A stretch of 64,000 nucleotides of DNA from Variovorax sp. WDL1 (GCF_001541225.1 NZ_LMTS01000087.1:35718-99717); one strand, 5' to 3'; shown: positions 7,252-15,884, counted from the first letter of the stretch. The notes: generated by a model not told the origin, from the letters alone. Program-made: numbers and translations.

Positions 7252-8997
7252 ATGCTGGCCCGCCGAATTCCCCTTCAATACGTCTTGGCCCTGTCGGCGT
7301 TCGTCGTGACCAGTGTCACCGTGGCCTTTGCCGTCTGGTCGGCCTGTTCCTCCCGTGAGCGCTCCATCGAAGAAGCATACAGGGAAGGGCAGCTCGTGGC
7401 CCAAAGCCTCTCCGGTCACCTGTCGGCCTCCTTGCGGGACGTAACGAACACGCTCCACGCCTCGGCTTCGGCCATCCGCGCAGAGGGCGGCTACCGCGCC
7501 CTCTCGCCCGCGAGGGTGCATCAAGCCATCGCACGCGAGGTGCTCGATAACGCCGTCATTGCGACCCTTCTGGCGGTGGGCCCGAATGGCGAGGTGGTCG
7601 CAAGTTCTGGGCGCGTCACCCCGCCTGACGCCTACTTCAAGGACTGCGAAACACTCGCCTACTTTAAGAAAACGCCCCTGGACCGCGGGACCCACATCGG
7701 AGAGCCGCGGCGGGCGCCCGATGGCACCGAGTGGGTGCTGCCAATTTCCAAAGCGATTTACGACGACAAGGGGAAGTTTGGCGGCATGGTCATGGCGTTG
7801 GTCGACCTGCGCTACGTGCGGACTTTCTATCGCTCGTTGACCACCCGGCCCCACACGGTCCTTTCCCTGGTGAGCGACCGGGGAATCTTGCTGACACGTG
7901 TGCCATACACCGCCAGTACGGTCGGGGACAACCTTGCCGGAACCACCCTGCCTGTGGGCTCGTTCGGCGCCGAGGGCACATTCACCATTCCGGCGGGCGT
8001 TGCCAAGGACGGTCGGGCCAAATTCGCGGCATACAGCCGTGTTCCCGGCCATCCGCTTATCGTGGCGGTCGGGCTGGACAGGATTCAGGTGTTCAAAGCC
8101 TGGCGAGAGGTCACGCGCGGCGTCATCCTGTTCTGCACTGTGGGTCTGGTCTTCTTTTGGGCCATGTGTGCCGCAATCTTTGCCTGGCTACGCCGCCTGC
8201 GAGCCGAGGAGGAGCGTTTCGAACTTGCCGCAAGCGGGCTGCGCGAGGGCGTATTCGACTACAGCACCGAGCCCCGACGGTTCTATCGGTCACGCCAGCT
8301 CGCCAATCTTGCGGGCCACCGTGGTCCGACCTGGGGGAGAACGCTTGAAGCCTTCCTTGGCGCCCTCGCGCCTGAGGAAAAGCGCCGCGTCCTGCGACGA
8401 TTCCTGTGGGCGACCCGAAATCGAGAGGGATTTCGTTTTGACGTGAGCATCGAGCGCAGCCTTGGCGGGGCTGATGTCCTCTTCGTATCGGGGCAGGTCG
8501 TCAAGGACGCTGCGGGTCAAATTGTCCGGGTATGCGGCATCGTTTGCGACATCACGGAACTTCGACGTGCCGAGACCGAGGCAAAACGATACGCCCGTCG
8601 CTACGGCGTCCTGTTTGAGCAGGCCAATGACGGCATCGCACTGTTTCGGGACGGCAAGTTGATGGAAGCGAACCCGAAGCTGCTTCGGATGCTCCGCATG
8701 AGCCGCGCCGATGAGCTTGCCGGATTTGACCCCTGGGACCTCGCCCCTCGGCTGCAACCGGATGGGCAGCTCTCGCGCGAGATGGCCCTGAGCAAGATGC
8801 AATCGGCGCTTTCAGGGCTACCCGTGTATTTCACTTGGCGCGTGCGCCGCGTAGACGGCTCGGAATTCACCGTCAGCATCAGCCTGACGCTGGTGGCCGT
8901 CGACGGCGCGCCTCAGCTCCTTGCTCATGTGCGAGACGTGCGCCACATGCAAATCGACGAACGAGTCACCGAGCCCGGCGCACTGCTCTCCCTTTAA
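7252..8997 (+). CDS. Membrane Cache/PAS sensor without output domain
   Basis: A 581-residue inner-membrane sensor. Residues 10-32 and about 283-310 are membrane segments enclosing a periplasmic region of roughly 250 residues resembling a double Cache (PDC) ligand-binding domain (YFKKTPLDRG...EWVLPISKAI). The cytoplasmic part has two PAS-like domains: about 320-445, ending in the S-box stretch VCGIVCDITELRRAE, and about 455-570, starting FEQANDGIALFRDGKLMEAN. The chain then stops at GALLSL. Proteins of this build normally continue into a GGDEF, EAL or histidine-kinase domain, which is absent. It could be truncated or could signal through a partner. No regulator gene is adjacent. Confidence 0.8.
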   Translation: MLARRIPLQYVLALSAFVVTSVTVAFAVWSACSSRERSIEEAYREGQLVAQSLSGHLSASLRDVTNTLHASASAIRAEGGYRALSPARVHQAIAREVLDNAVIATLLAVGPNGEVVASSGRVTPPDAYFKDCETLAYFKKTPLDRGTHIGEPRRAPDGTEWVLPISKAIYDDKGKFGGMVMALVDLRYVRTFYRSLTTRPHTVLSLVSDRGILLTRVPYTASTVGDNLAGTTLPVGSFGAEGTFTIPAGVAKDGRAKFAAYSRVPGHPLIVAVGLDRIQVFKAWREVTRGVILFCTVGLVFFWAMCAAIFAWLRRLRAEEERFELAASGLREGVFDYSTEPRRFYRSRQLANLAGHRGPTWGRTLEAFLGALAPEEKRRVLRRFLWATRNREGFRFDVSIERSLGGADVLFVSGQVVKDAAGQIVRVCGIVCDITELRRAETEAKRYARRYGVLFEQANDGIALFRDGKLMEANPKLLRMLRMSRADELAGFDPWDLAPRLQPDGQLSREMALSKMQSALSGLPVYFTWRVRRVDGSEFTVSISLTLVAVDGAPQLLAHVRDVRHMQIDERVTEPGALLSL

Positions 8998-9072
8998 TGC
9001 GTCGTTGCAGCGGGCCGTCAGGTCCCTCGCAGACCTTCCTTTTAGACCCGTACCCCCTTTTCATGGGCGGTT

Positions 9073-9079
9073 GCTAGAC
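9073..9079 (+). promoter_or_regulatory. GCTAGAC -10-like box for M30 peptidase gene
   Basis: TTGCTAGACCGCGAAGG, 77 bp before the ATG. This implies a leader of about 70 bases. Confidence 0.4.
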
Positions 9080-9156
9080 CGCGAAGGAACCACATTTTTT
9101 GCGACCTCGCGTCGCCAACGAAAAGCCGGCACAGCCGGAACAAGGAAACAGGACGC

Positions 9157-10899
9157 ATGTACCGTTATCGAACGAAATCTCTCTTGGGCTTCGCCGCCGG
9201 CCTGGCTGTTGCCGTTGCACTCACCGCTTGCGGGGGTGGCGGTGGCGGTGGTGGCGGTGGAGGCATGATGGCCTTCCCGGAAACGCCCACGACGCCACCC
9301 GTCGTGGAAGCGCCCCAAACGCCCGCGCAACCGACCGACTCGCCGTTAGTCGCTGCTTGCACCGGCTGCGGCGCGGTCGACCAGAACACCTACGGGGGTT
9401 CGGGTACCGGCGTCTGGCAGGCTTCGAACACCTCCACGATTCCTGTCGACATTCCGGTGTCCATCAAAGGCCTGAACGGTCAATTGGTGACGCTGGTGTT
9501 CACTAACGAATCCGCTGAAGCGGTGCCGATGCCGGCGCTGCAAATCTACAACCTCGGCGGCAAGACCCAGCTTCTGAGCAAGTCGGTCATCGGCGACGTC
9601 GAGCCGAACAAGGTGGACGTCGCAGCGAAGGCTGAAATCAGCGAGTTCAATCGCGCTGGCTTCGGAAAGCTGCTCGGCGGCAAGGCATCCAAGTCGATGT
9701 ATGCAGCCAAGCTGACTGCGCCGACGGCGCCTTCGCAGGCTTCTGGCTATGCGGTTGGCCAACAGCGGACCGTGTACCTCAACGACCGCTCGCAGCGCAC
9801 CGTCAGGCTGGCAGACCAGAAGATGACCGGCGACGGCACGATGGTGAACGTCTGGGTCGAAGCTTCGGAGCTGGCCCCGGCACGCGTCTCTGACGCGCTC
9901 GTGACCCGCATGCGGGACACGTTCGCAGGCACCGGCGGCATCTACGACATGTTGGTGAAGGTCGGTGGCCCTCTTTGGGGCCCGCACGCTGAATCCTTCC
10001 TCCTGGATGGCACGGCACAGCCGATTGACATCTTCTTCGTGAACTTCGACCAGAACAACCAGGCCTACGGCCTCGGCGGCTACTTCTGGGCGCTGAACAA
10101 CTTCAAGAAGGACGGCGACCCGCAACTGGCGATGAGCAACGAGTCCCTGAGCTTGTACATGGACACGGAAACGATGTACCTGGACGGCGAGCGTGGTCTC
10201 AAGCAAATCGTGACAGCCCTGGCGCACGAAGGCATGCACATGCAGAACTTCTACCGCCGCGGCGTCCAGATGGGCGTTGAATTCACGTTCGACATCTGGC
10301 TCGAAGAAATGTCTGCGCTGATGATGGAGGACTGGGCCAGCTTCAAGCTGGACGAGGCTCACAACGCAATTCGTGACGTGCGCTTCCCCTCCTACCTGAA
10401 CTACCGCGGTGTCGGCAGCTACAACTGCAGCCTGCTGAACTGGACGCCGATGGCAGCAACCTGCGAAAGCTACGCGGTCTCCGGCTCGTTCGGTGGCTTC
10501 CTGAATCGCCAGTTTGGCCTCGGCTTCTTCAAGTCGGTGCTGAACAGCACGGGCATCGAGGACTCTGCGGACATCCTGGACGCCGCCATCAAGGCTCAGC
10601 GTGCTGGCTCGGGCATTGGCAAAGAACTGCGTCGCTTCTCGGCCGCCTCGGCTGGTCTGGTGCCGGTGAGCTCGGGCGTGCCTGAGTACACGATGCCCGC
10701 TCGTAGCGAAGAAGGCTTCAACCTGGTGGACATTGACCCAGCCTTCTTTGGTGAAGTCGAGCGTGGTTTGCCGTCTGCGGTTCCAGCACAGCTGGAGTCC
10801 CTGGCGAGCTTCCCTGTCACCCGCTACCACGCGACCGGGACGTACAACGAGACGATTCGCGTCCCGCGAGGCACGACGCTGACGGTCATCGTCAACTAA
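9157..10899 (+). CDS. M30-type (hyicolysin-like) zinc metallopeptidase lipoprotein
   Basis: A 580-residue exported lipoprotein. Residues 1-24 form a lipoprotein signal, with lipobox LTAC and Cys25 followed directly by eleven glycines, then a Pro/Thr-rich linker. The catalytic region holds HEGMH (357-361), an HExxH zinc site, followed about 20 residues later by WLEEMSALMMED, whose Glu is the likely third ligand; this order and spacing fit peptidase family M30. The protein should sit on the outer-membrane or periplasmic face and cleave protein. GGAACAAGGAAA precedes the ATG. It is monocistronic between a promoter box and a strong terminator. Confidence 0.85.
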   Translation: MYRYRTKSLLGFAAGLAVAVALTACGGGGGGGGGGGMMAFPETPTTPPVVEAPQTPAQPTDSPLVAACTGCGAVDQNTYGGSGTGVWQASNTSTIPVDIPVSIKGLNGQLVTLVFTNESAEAVPMPALQIYNLGGKTQLLSKSVIGDVEPNKVDVAAKAEISEFNRAGFGKLLGGKASKSMYAAKLTAPTAPSQASGYAVGQQRTVYLNDRSQRTVRLADQKMTGDGTMVNVWVEASELAPARVSDALVTRMRDTFAGTGGIYDMLVKVGGPLWGPHAESFLLDGTAQPIDIFFVNFDQNNQAYGLGGYFWALNNFKKDGDPQLAMSNESLSLYMDTETMYLDGERGLKQIVTALAHEGMHMQNFYRRGVQMGVEFTFDIWLEEMSALMMEDWASFKLDEAHNAIRDVRFPSYLNYRGVGSYNCSLLNWTPMAATCESYAVSGSFGGFLNRQFGLGFFKSVLNSTGIEDSADILDAAIKAQRAGSGIGKELRRFSAASAGLVPVSSGVPEYTMPARSEEGFNLVDIDPAFFGEVERGLPSAVPAQLESLASFPVTRYHATGTYNETIRVPRGTTLTVIVN

Positions 10900-10921
10900 G
10901 ACCCTCGACGGTCTGATTTCA

Positions 10922-10953
10922 AAGCTGCTCCTACACCAAGGAGCAGCTTTTTT
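10922..10953 (+). terminator. Intrinsic terminator after M30 peptidase gene
   Basis: AAGCTGCTCC/GGAGCAGCTT 10-bp stem with an 8-base loop and a run of T. Confidence 0.9.
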
Positions 10954-10975
10954 CTGCCCCATACTAGGACCGCCA

Positions 10976-11296
10976 ATGCTCAAAAATCCCCGTTTCGCTC
11001 TTGCTTCCATGCTTCTGAGTACGCTTGCGCTGTCGGCCTGCGCGGCACCGTCGGTCGGCCAGCACATCGAACTCACCGGAAAACTCGTTTTGCGGGGAAC
11101 GGCCGAGTTCAACACGCCGGCTGTCGTCACCAAGGATGCAGGCGTTTGGGCGCTCGAGGGCCTTTCGCCCGAAGAGGCAGCCCGCCGGCAGAACACTCGA
11201 GTCCGCGTGCACGGCACGGTGACCCGTGCAAGGGAGGCAAAGGCCGTGGGGCCGCGCCTTCGGGTCGACTCGCTCGAGACCCTGAAGCCTGATTGA
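10976..11296 (+). CDS. Small lipoprotein, 106 aa
   Basis: A 106-residue lipoprotein: signal peptide with lipobox LSAC (Cys at about residue 22), then a short beta-rich domain (HIELTGKLVLRGTAEFNTPA ... RVRVHGTVTRA) that looks like an OB-like barrel. It should be anchored in the envelope. It starts 23 bp after the terminator of the M30 peptidase gene and ends at its own terminator, so it is probably independent. Function unknown. Confidence 0.75.
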   Translation: MLKNPRFALASMLLSTLALSACAAPSVGQHIELTGKLVLRGTAEFNTPAVVTKDAGVWALEGLSPEEAARRQNTRVRVHGTVTRAREAKAVGPRLRVDSLETLKPD

Positions 11297-11305
11297 TTCC
11301 AAAAC

Positions 11306-11332
11306 AAAGGGGACCGCGATGCGGTCCCCTTT
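11306..11332. terminator. Terminator hairpin, probably bidirectional
   Basis: AAAGGGGACCGC/GCGGTCCCCTTT 12-bp perfect stem around GAT. It has an A/T-rich flank on both sides and lies between the convergent lipoprotein and 72-aa genes. Confidence 0.9.
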
Positions 11333-11353
11333 AATCATGAGCTGGGCTGGTCG

Positions 11354-11572
11354 TTAACCGAGGCCGTAAGCGTCCTGCGGCGAGACTACGCGGGCGTAGC
11401 GGGCGTCCCGGCCGAGTGTTCCGTCCTCCCAGGCTTCGTCGGTACTCGGGATGCGCGGCTCGCGCATCTTCGTGTCGTAGTCGAAATAGGTGCCTGCGAC
11501 GTCGAGGCCTAAGGCCTTCGCGCGCGGAGAGAGCGCGCCTTGATTGTCGGCAGCGGTTTGACTTGCTGGCAT
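11354..11572 (-). CDS. Hypothetical small protein, 72 aa
   Basis: A 72-residue acidic protein (VAGTYFDYDTKMREPRIPST), probably with little regular structure. GAAGGAA precedes the ATG at good spacing. It follows the 116-aa gene on the same strand by 54 bp; a GGCCGACCGGAGGGCCGG-type hairpin in the gap may attenuate read-through. The bidirectional terminator ends the unit. Function unknown. Confidence 0.6.
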   Translation of the reverse strand: MPASQTAADNQGALSPRAKALGLDVAGTYFDYDTKMREPRIPSTDEAWEDGTLGRDARYARVVSPQDAYGLG

Positions 11573-11626
11573 CGTGTTCCTTCGGTAGTTGCTTGGAGTA
11601 TGTGGAGCGCCGGCCCTCCGGTCGGC

Positions 11627-11977
11627 CTAGGCAGCCAGCGTGAACTGGGTCTTGCCGGTTGCCAGCAGCTCGTCGCCAAAGTTGCGAACAGCGTAGTCGG
11701 GGTACCACCAGACGTCGCCGTGTACGCGTCGCGAGCCGTCGTCGAGGTATTCGACATCTGTTGCCAGCATGGGGGCATCTGTAAGGGCGGCGACATCCTC
11801 GGGGTTGATGCGGTCGAAGTGCCCGTTGGGTGACCAACCGGTTGCTTCCAAGAGCCAGGAGAGCAGCGTCACGTCGTCGCCACCGTGGGTTTCGAGCAGG
11901 TCTGCTACCAGTTCCTTGTCGTCGTCCGACTCGAGGATGAACTGGAGATTGCCGCCAGGGGTGCGAAGATATTTCAA
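11627..11977 (-). CDS. Hypothetical acidic protein, 116 aa
   Basis: A 116-residue acidic protein beginning at TTG (MKYLRTPGGNLQFILESDDD) with GAAGGAACCCC before it. It contains LLSWLLEATGWSPNGHFDRI and GDVWWYPDYAVRNFGDELL, so it is probably a compact alpha/beta domain. No ATG gives a longer sensible frame. A GCTACAC box lies 28 bp before the start. It is probably co-transcribed with the 72-aa gene downstream. No family recognised. Confidence 0.65.
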   Translation of the reverse strand: MKYLRTPGGNLQFILESDDDKELVADLLETHGGDDVTLLSWLLEATGWSPNGHFDRINPEDVAALTDAPMLATDVEYLDDGSRRVHGDVWWYPDYAVRNFGDELLATGKTQFTLAA

Positions 11978-12005
11978 GGGGTTCCTTCAGTTGATGACCT
12001 GAAGG

Positions 12006-12012
12006 GTGTAGC
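12006..12012 (-). promoter_or_regulatory. GCTACAC -10-like box for 116-aa gene
   Basis: TTCGCTAGCTACACCC on the minus strand; two overlapping GCTA boxes, the nearer ending 28 bp before the TTG start. Confidence 0.4.
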
Positions 12013-12116
12013 TAGCGAAGGGATGCTGTAGCTAAACACAAGAACCCCCACTGTGGCGAGCCCCATTAGTTTGCGAGCTATTCGACCGAACCAGCCTCCA
12101 CGAAGGTGCCAGGCCT

Positions 12117-13043
12117 TCAGCTTCGGCGGCCGTTGGTCCCGGCGAAAGGGAGGCTGCTTCCAAGCATTAGGAGTACGTTGTTCAAGGCGGCGCCGGCAGC
12201 ACCTTTGCCGAGGTTGTCAAATGCGGCCGATAGCACCAAGCACGAACTATCGACGCTCGGATGAACCGAAACGAAAACACCATCTTCGTCGTTCGTTCCC
12301 GTGCAGCGGGCATCTAAGTGGCGCGTATCCGTGTCCACGTCGACGTGGACACGCGTCAGCCTGTAGGCGCCTTGCAGCCGCTCTACGACCTCTTCAAGGC
12401 GCAGCCCCAGGGCTGTCAGGTGCAGCGGCACCTGCACCAAGGTTCCTCGGGCATACCCTGCCACGGCTGGCATGAAAACTGGCGTGCTCTTGAGCTGCGC
12501 GAACCGCACGATTTCCGGGACGTGCCGGTGGTTGAGGTCGAGCCCGTACAGTCGGTACCCGAACGGGTCCGCCGCGAAGGCTTCAATCATCTTCTTGCCA
12601 CCAGACGTATACCCGCCCACGGCGGTGACGCTGACGGGGTAATCGGCGTCTGCCAGCTCCTTGGCGAACGGTCGAAGCAGCAAAATCGCCCCCGTCGCGT
12701 AGCAGCCCGGGTTGGCCACACGGTCGGCATGTCGGATGGCGCCAGGCTGGTCCTTGGAGAGCTCTGGCAGGCCGTATACCCAGCCCTCGGCGGTTCGGTG
12801 AGCTGGACTGGCGTCAAGGATGCGCAGCCCCTTCGGGGCGGAAGCGACTGCGGCGCGCGCGGCTGCTTCGGGCAGGCACAACACCGCTACCGACGCCCGC
12901 TCGAGGACTGCCTGTCTCTCGTCGGCCGGCGTTTTGCTGCCAAGGGGAGTGACCTCGATGTCATCCCGGCCGGCGAGGCGTGCCATAAGCGTGAGCCCTA
13001 CGGTCCCGGATGCGCCGTCTACAGCGACGAGCGGCTTAGCCAT
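12117..13043 (-). CDS. argC: N-acetyl-gamma-glutamyl-phosphate reductase-like protein
   Basis: A 308-residue protein of the short (type 2) ArgC family, which reduces N-acetylglutamyl phosphate to the semialdehyde with NADPH. It shows the nucleotide-binding start VAVDGASGTVGLTL (residues 6-19), the catalytic-cysteine motif ANPGCYATG (Cys114), GGYTSGGKKMIEAF and LNHRHVPEI. It begins with ATG 8 bp inside the preceding flavoprotein-like gene, so the two are translationally coupled. No other arginine gene is near, so it is either a second argC or has been recruited to another acyl-phosphate substrate. Confidence 0.85.
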   Translation of the reverse strand: MAKPLVAVDGASGTVGLTLMARLAGRDDIEVTPLGSKTPADERQAVLERASVAVLCLPEAAARAAVASAPKGLRILDASPAHRTAEGWVYGLPELSKDQPGAIRHADRVANPGCYATGAILLLRPFAKELADADYPVSVTAVGGYTSGGKKMIEAFAADPFGYRLYGLDLNHRHVPEIVRFAQLKSTPVFMPAVAGYARGTLVQVPLHLTALGLRLEEVVERLQGAYRLTRVHVDVDTDTRHLDARCTGTNDEDGVFVSVHPSVDSSCLVLSAAFDNLGKGAAGAALNNVLLMLGSSLPFAGTNGRRS

Positions 13044-13689
13044 GTTTGAGGCCCAGCAGAACGAGGTCAGCCAGGTGCCCGAGCGCCGATTCTCGGTTGT
13101 CGCCTGCGTAAAGCGGCCAAGGCTCGCCGGCGGGCTCCGCCAGGAAGGGAATGACCATGTTGTATCGCGTCACAACGTCGTTGGCGAACACAAGTGGCAG
13201 CCCATGCTGCTGCGCCATCACAGCAGCACGCTGCACCTGCACCTCCGGAGCCTGCCCCGCGGTCGTCTTGAACCCAACTGCCAACACGTCCGGGCGCAGC
13301 TCTTTGACGAGGCCCAAGACCTTTGAGGTTGGCCGCAATTTCATCACGAGCCCGCCCTCCGGGACCTTTCTGGTTTGGAGGCGCTCGGCGTACTTGCCAG
13401 ACTTCACGTCACCAATCTGGCCGTTCATGTCGCAGAGCGCAACGTTGAACACGATTGCCTGTGTCTCCGGTAGCGCGAGGACCCGGCGGAGCTCTGCCTC
13501 GACGTCGTCGTTGGTATCCATCGAACTGTCAGGGTCCGCCATGCCCGTGAGGTGGAGCTCGCAGGAGGCGCCTTTGCCTCTAAGGAGTTCGGCAAGCTTC
13601 CTGGCCGTTCCGCCCTTCGCCGGCGCACATAGCGCCATGTGGCTGCGGACATGCATGATGGTTCCGCCGCCGAAGATGTGGATAGTCAT
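13036..13689 (-). CDS. CoaB/Dfp-like phosphopantothenate flavoprotein domain
   Basis: A 217-residue protein resembling the synthetase (CoaB) half of the Dfp/CoaBC flavoprotein: HVRSHMALCAPAKGGTARKL near the start, then IVFNVALCDMNG, the basic stretch LQTRKVPEGGLVMKLRPTSK and NDV near residue 180. CoaB joins cysteine to phosphopantothenate, but this protein lacks the CoaC domain. I chose the ATG giving MTIHIFGGGTIMHVRSH; an earlier ATG lies on top of a TATAAT box and would add a Pro/Phe-rich tail. It overlaps argC by 8 bp. Exact reaction unknown; ligation or reduction of an acyl nucleotide is possible. Confidence 0.65.
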   Translation of the reverse strand: MTIHIFGGGTIMHVRSHMALCAPAKGGTARKLAELLRGKGASCELHLTGMADPDSSMDTNDDVEAELRRVLALPETQAIVFNVALCDMNGQIGDVKSGKYAERLQTRKVPEGGLVMKLRPTSKVLGLVKELRPDVLAVGFKTTAGQAPEVQVQRAAVMAQQHGLPLVFANDVVTRYNMVIPFLAEPAGEPWPLYAGDNRESALGHLADLVLLGLKHG

Positions 13690-13768
13690 GTATGGTGTTA
13701 GGGGAAGCGGCAGGGTGTTAAAAAAGGGTCCCTTTGGAAAGAACCCACGCGTAGGCCACGGCTTAGCC

Positions 13769-13776
13769 ATTATAGC
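13769..13776 (-). promoter_or_regulatory. TATAAT -10 for the CoaB-like/argC operon
   Basis: GCTATAAT on the minus strand, a consensus -10 with the GC prefix seen elsewhere in the window. It lies about 80 bp before the chosen start and marks the upstream ATG as unlikely to be used. Confidence 0.6.
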
Positions 13777-13853
13777 ATTGATGTTTTAGGCTCGCACCGT
13801 TTTAGAGTCGACCTAAACAAGAACGACGCCCGAGCCATCGCTTCGCTTGCTGA

Positions 13854-15101
13854 CTACTCGCCGGAGCAGGAGCGCCCTAGCCGCTTGACGAGCGGCCCGA
13901 GGGTCGTCGCCTGGACCAGCAGGCTGAAGACCACGACGATGTAGGTCACGCCTATGATGAGGTCGCGGCCTTCGAACACCGGCAGAGAGAGGGCCAACGC
14001 AATCGAAATGCCGCCCCGCAGACCACCCCAGGTCATCACCTTGGCTGCGTGAGGGCTCATGGCGTGAAAGCCCCTCAGCGCCGACAAAGGTGCAGCAACG
14101 CTGAGGAATCGCGCCGTGAGAACGACCGGGATGGCGGCGAGGCCCAGGTAGACCACATTTGCCTTGAGCGACACCGCAATCATCTGGAGCCCGATGAGCC
14201 CGAAAAGCAACAGGTTCAGCAGCTCATCCAACAGGGACCAGAAGTTGAACAGATGCTCACGCGTCTTTGCAGTCATGCTTTTTGTTGCACCGTGACTGCC
14301 AAGCACGAGCCCCATGATGACCACAGCCAGGGGCGCGGAAACATGCAGGAGCTCGGCAAGGCTGTAGCCGGCCGTGGCAACAGCGAGGGTGATGAGGATT
14401 TCGACCGGGTAGCTCTCCACGCGGGAGACCATCAAGGAGGCTCCGTATCCCACAGCCACTCCTAGGAGCAGGGCACCGATGACCTCGCGTGCGAGCGTCA
14501 CTGCAACCTCACCCAACGAGAAATGTGTTGTGCCGGCCGCGAGGCCGAGCAGCGTTACGAACGTCACGACAGCTGTGCCGTCGTTGAAGAGAGCCTCGCC
14601 CGCGATTTTTGACTCCAGTGCCGGCGGCGCACCAGCGCTCTTCAACACGCTCAACACAGCAATCGGGTCAGTCGGAGAGATGAGGGCACCGAACACGAGG
14701 CACCACAACAAGCTGATGGGGCTACCGAACAGGCTTGCGACCAAGTAAAGGCCGAACCCGACTACGGCCGTGGAGATGACGACTCCGACCGTCGCCAGTA
14801 GAAAGACGGGAGCCCTGTGGGCACGCAGGCGCGAGACGTCGACGTGAAGCGCCCCTGCAAACAAAAGCAAGGAGAGCAAGCCGTGGAAGACTACCTCTGA
14901 GAAGTCAATCTGGGTCACCAGCTTCTGAGCCTGAGCCACCATCTCAGGGTGGCCCGTCCCAAGAATGGACAGGCCAAGGCAAAGCATCAATCCAACTGCC
15001 GTGATGCCCAGAGTGTCGGGCAGCTTCAGGTATCGATGGTTGATGACACCGAAGACGGAGATGACGGTGAAGAGGAGTCCTGCTCCTTGGAAGGCGGTCA
15101 T
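13854..15101 (-). CDS. NhaP-type Na+/H+ antiporter (CPA1 family)
   Basis: A 415-residue inner-membrane protein with about twelve hydrophobic segments. Family signatures are present: SPTDPIAVLSVLK (about 155), EALFNDGTAVVTF (about 182) and WGGLRGGISIALALSLP (about 355). It should exchange Na+ or K+ for protons and help with pH and salt balance. The cytoplasmic tail is short (KRLGRSCSGE), unlike members with a regulatory TrkA-C or CorC tail. GAAACTTCC precedes the start region. A CCTATAG box lies 36 bp upstream. Monocistronic. Confidence 0.9.
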   Translation of the reverse strand: MTAFQGAGLLFTVISVFGVINHRYLKLPDTLGITAVGLMLCLGLSILGTGHPEMVAQAQKLVTQIDFSEVVFHGLLSLLLFAGALHVDVSRLRAHRAPVFLLATVGVVISTAVVGFGLYLVASLFGSPISLLWCLVFGALISPTDPIAVLSVLKSAGAPPALESKIAGEALFNDGTAVVTFVTLLGLAAGTTHFSLGEVAVTLAREVIGALLLGVAVGYGASLMVSRVESYPVEILITLAVATAGYSLAELLHVSAPLAVVIMGLVLGSHGATKSMTAKTREHLFNFWSLLDELLNLLLFGLIGLQMIAVSLKANVVYLGLAAIPVVLTARFLSVAAPLSALRGFHAMSPHAAKVMTWGGLRGGISIALALSLPVFEGRDLIIGVTYIVVVFSLLVQATTLGPLVKRLGRSCSGE

Positions 15102-15137
15102 GGAAATGGCGCTTGGTCAGAAGGAAGTTTCCACGAC

Positions 15138-15144
15138 CTATAGG
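15138..15144 (-). promoter_or_regulatory. CCTATAG -10-like box for antiporter gene
   Basis: CCTATAGG on the minus strand, 36 bp before the antiporter ATG. The terminator of the next upstream gene lies 45 bp further on. Confidence 0.45.
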
Positions 15145-15180
15145 GACGAAGCTTTGTGCAACGAGCGTGCGCTGTACGAT

Positions 15181-15204
15181 AAAAAAATCCCGCACAAGGC
15201 GGGA
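15181..15204 (-). terminator. Intrinsic terminator after 163-aa gene
   Basis: TCCCGC/GCGGGA stem with a short loop, followed on the minus strand by seven T residues. Confidence 0.85.
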
Positions 15205-15234
15205 CGATGAATGAGATTGAAGGGGCGGAGTGCG

Positions 15235-15726
15235 TCAGCCCGGGACCTTTTTGATGAAGCCAGCTACGTCGAGACGGCTGCGGTCTAACCGGAGCGTCGC
15301 GGGAGCTAGAAGCTCGTGCACCAGGCTTAGGGCCATGTCTTCGATTCCGAGGTGGACCGACAAGCTCTCCTGCGAGCAGTTTAGGTAGCTCTCGGCGTGC
15401 CAATGGAGCGTCCGGAACGTTTCGCGCATCGTGGCCCGAATTCCGTCGTCGCGCCAAGCGCTGTCATGGGAGCACACGTGGGCCCAGTCCAGCTCGTCAT
15501 AGCGTGCGATTGGGCGCTTCGTCAGCGCGGCGAAAACCGACATGTAGTTGGCCGGGGCGTGGCATGCGAGGTGCAGGTAGCCACCAACTGTCGGAAGCTC
15601 CTTGTCCGTCTGGTAGTTGTTGAAATCCATGCGAATGCTGACTGCATAGGCCTGGTCGGTCCCTTTCGGCAGCAGGTGGTACACGTTTGCGACGATGACG
15701 TCGGCGTAGCTGTGGATATCGGGCAT
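15235..15726 (-). CDS. Hypothetical protein, 163 aa
   Basis: A 163-residue soluble protein with several His and Trp residues (LHLACHAPANYMSVF, WAHVCSHDSAW, FRTLHWHAESY) and a helical C-terminal half. It ends SRLDVAGFIKKVPG. No metal motif can be assigned with confidence. I chose the ATG MPDIHSYADV, 30 bp after a GCTACAC box; upstream in-frame codons are Arg/Gly-rich and lie across the previous gene's terminator. Function unknown. Confidence 0.65.
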   Translation of the reverse strand: MPDIHSYADVIVANVYHLLPKGTDQAYAVSIRMDFNNYQTDKELPTVGGYLHLACHAPANYMSVFAALTKRPIARYDELDWAHVCSHDSAWRDDGIRATMRETFRTLHWHAESYLNCSQESLSVHLGIEDMALSLVHELLAPATLRLDRSRLDVAGFIKKVPG

Positions 15727-15756
15727 ATGGCCTTTTGCTGGTTGAGGAACTTTCTC

Positions 15757-15763
15757 GTGTAGC
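15757..15763 (-). promoter_or_regulatory. GCTACAC -10-like box for 163-aa gene
   Basis: GTTGCTACACG on the minus strand, 30 bp before the ATG. Confidence 0.45.
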
Positions 15764-15884
15764 AACGGGCGCCGGCAACGCCACGCCAAATTGGCAAAAA
15801 CTTCCAGGGCGTTACCAATTCGAGCGCCGCCACACCGACCGGTTCCGGGGTTTCTTAGGCGGCCCCGGCCACGGGAGCCTTCAG

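Noticed and set aside
9346..11307. 653-codon minus-strand frame opposite the M30 peptidase gene
   Set aside because: It is an antisense shadow of a strong lipoprotein gene with high third-position GC; its translation is Arg/His/Val-rich with no motif.
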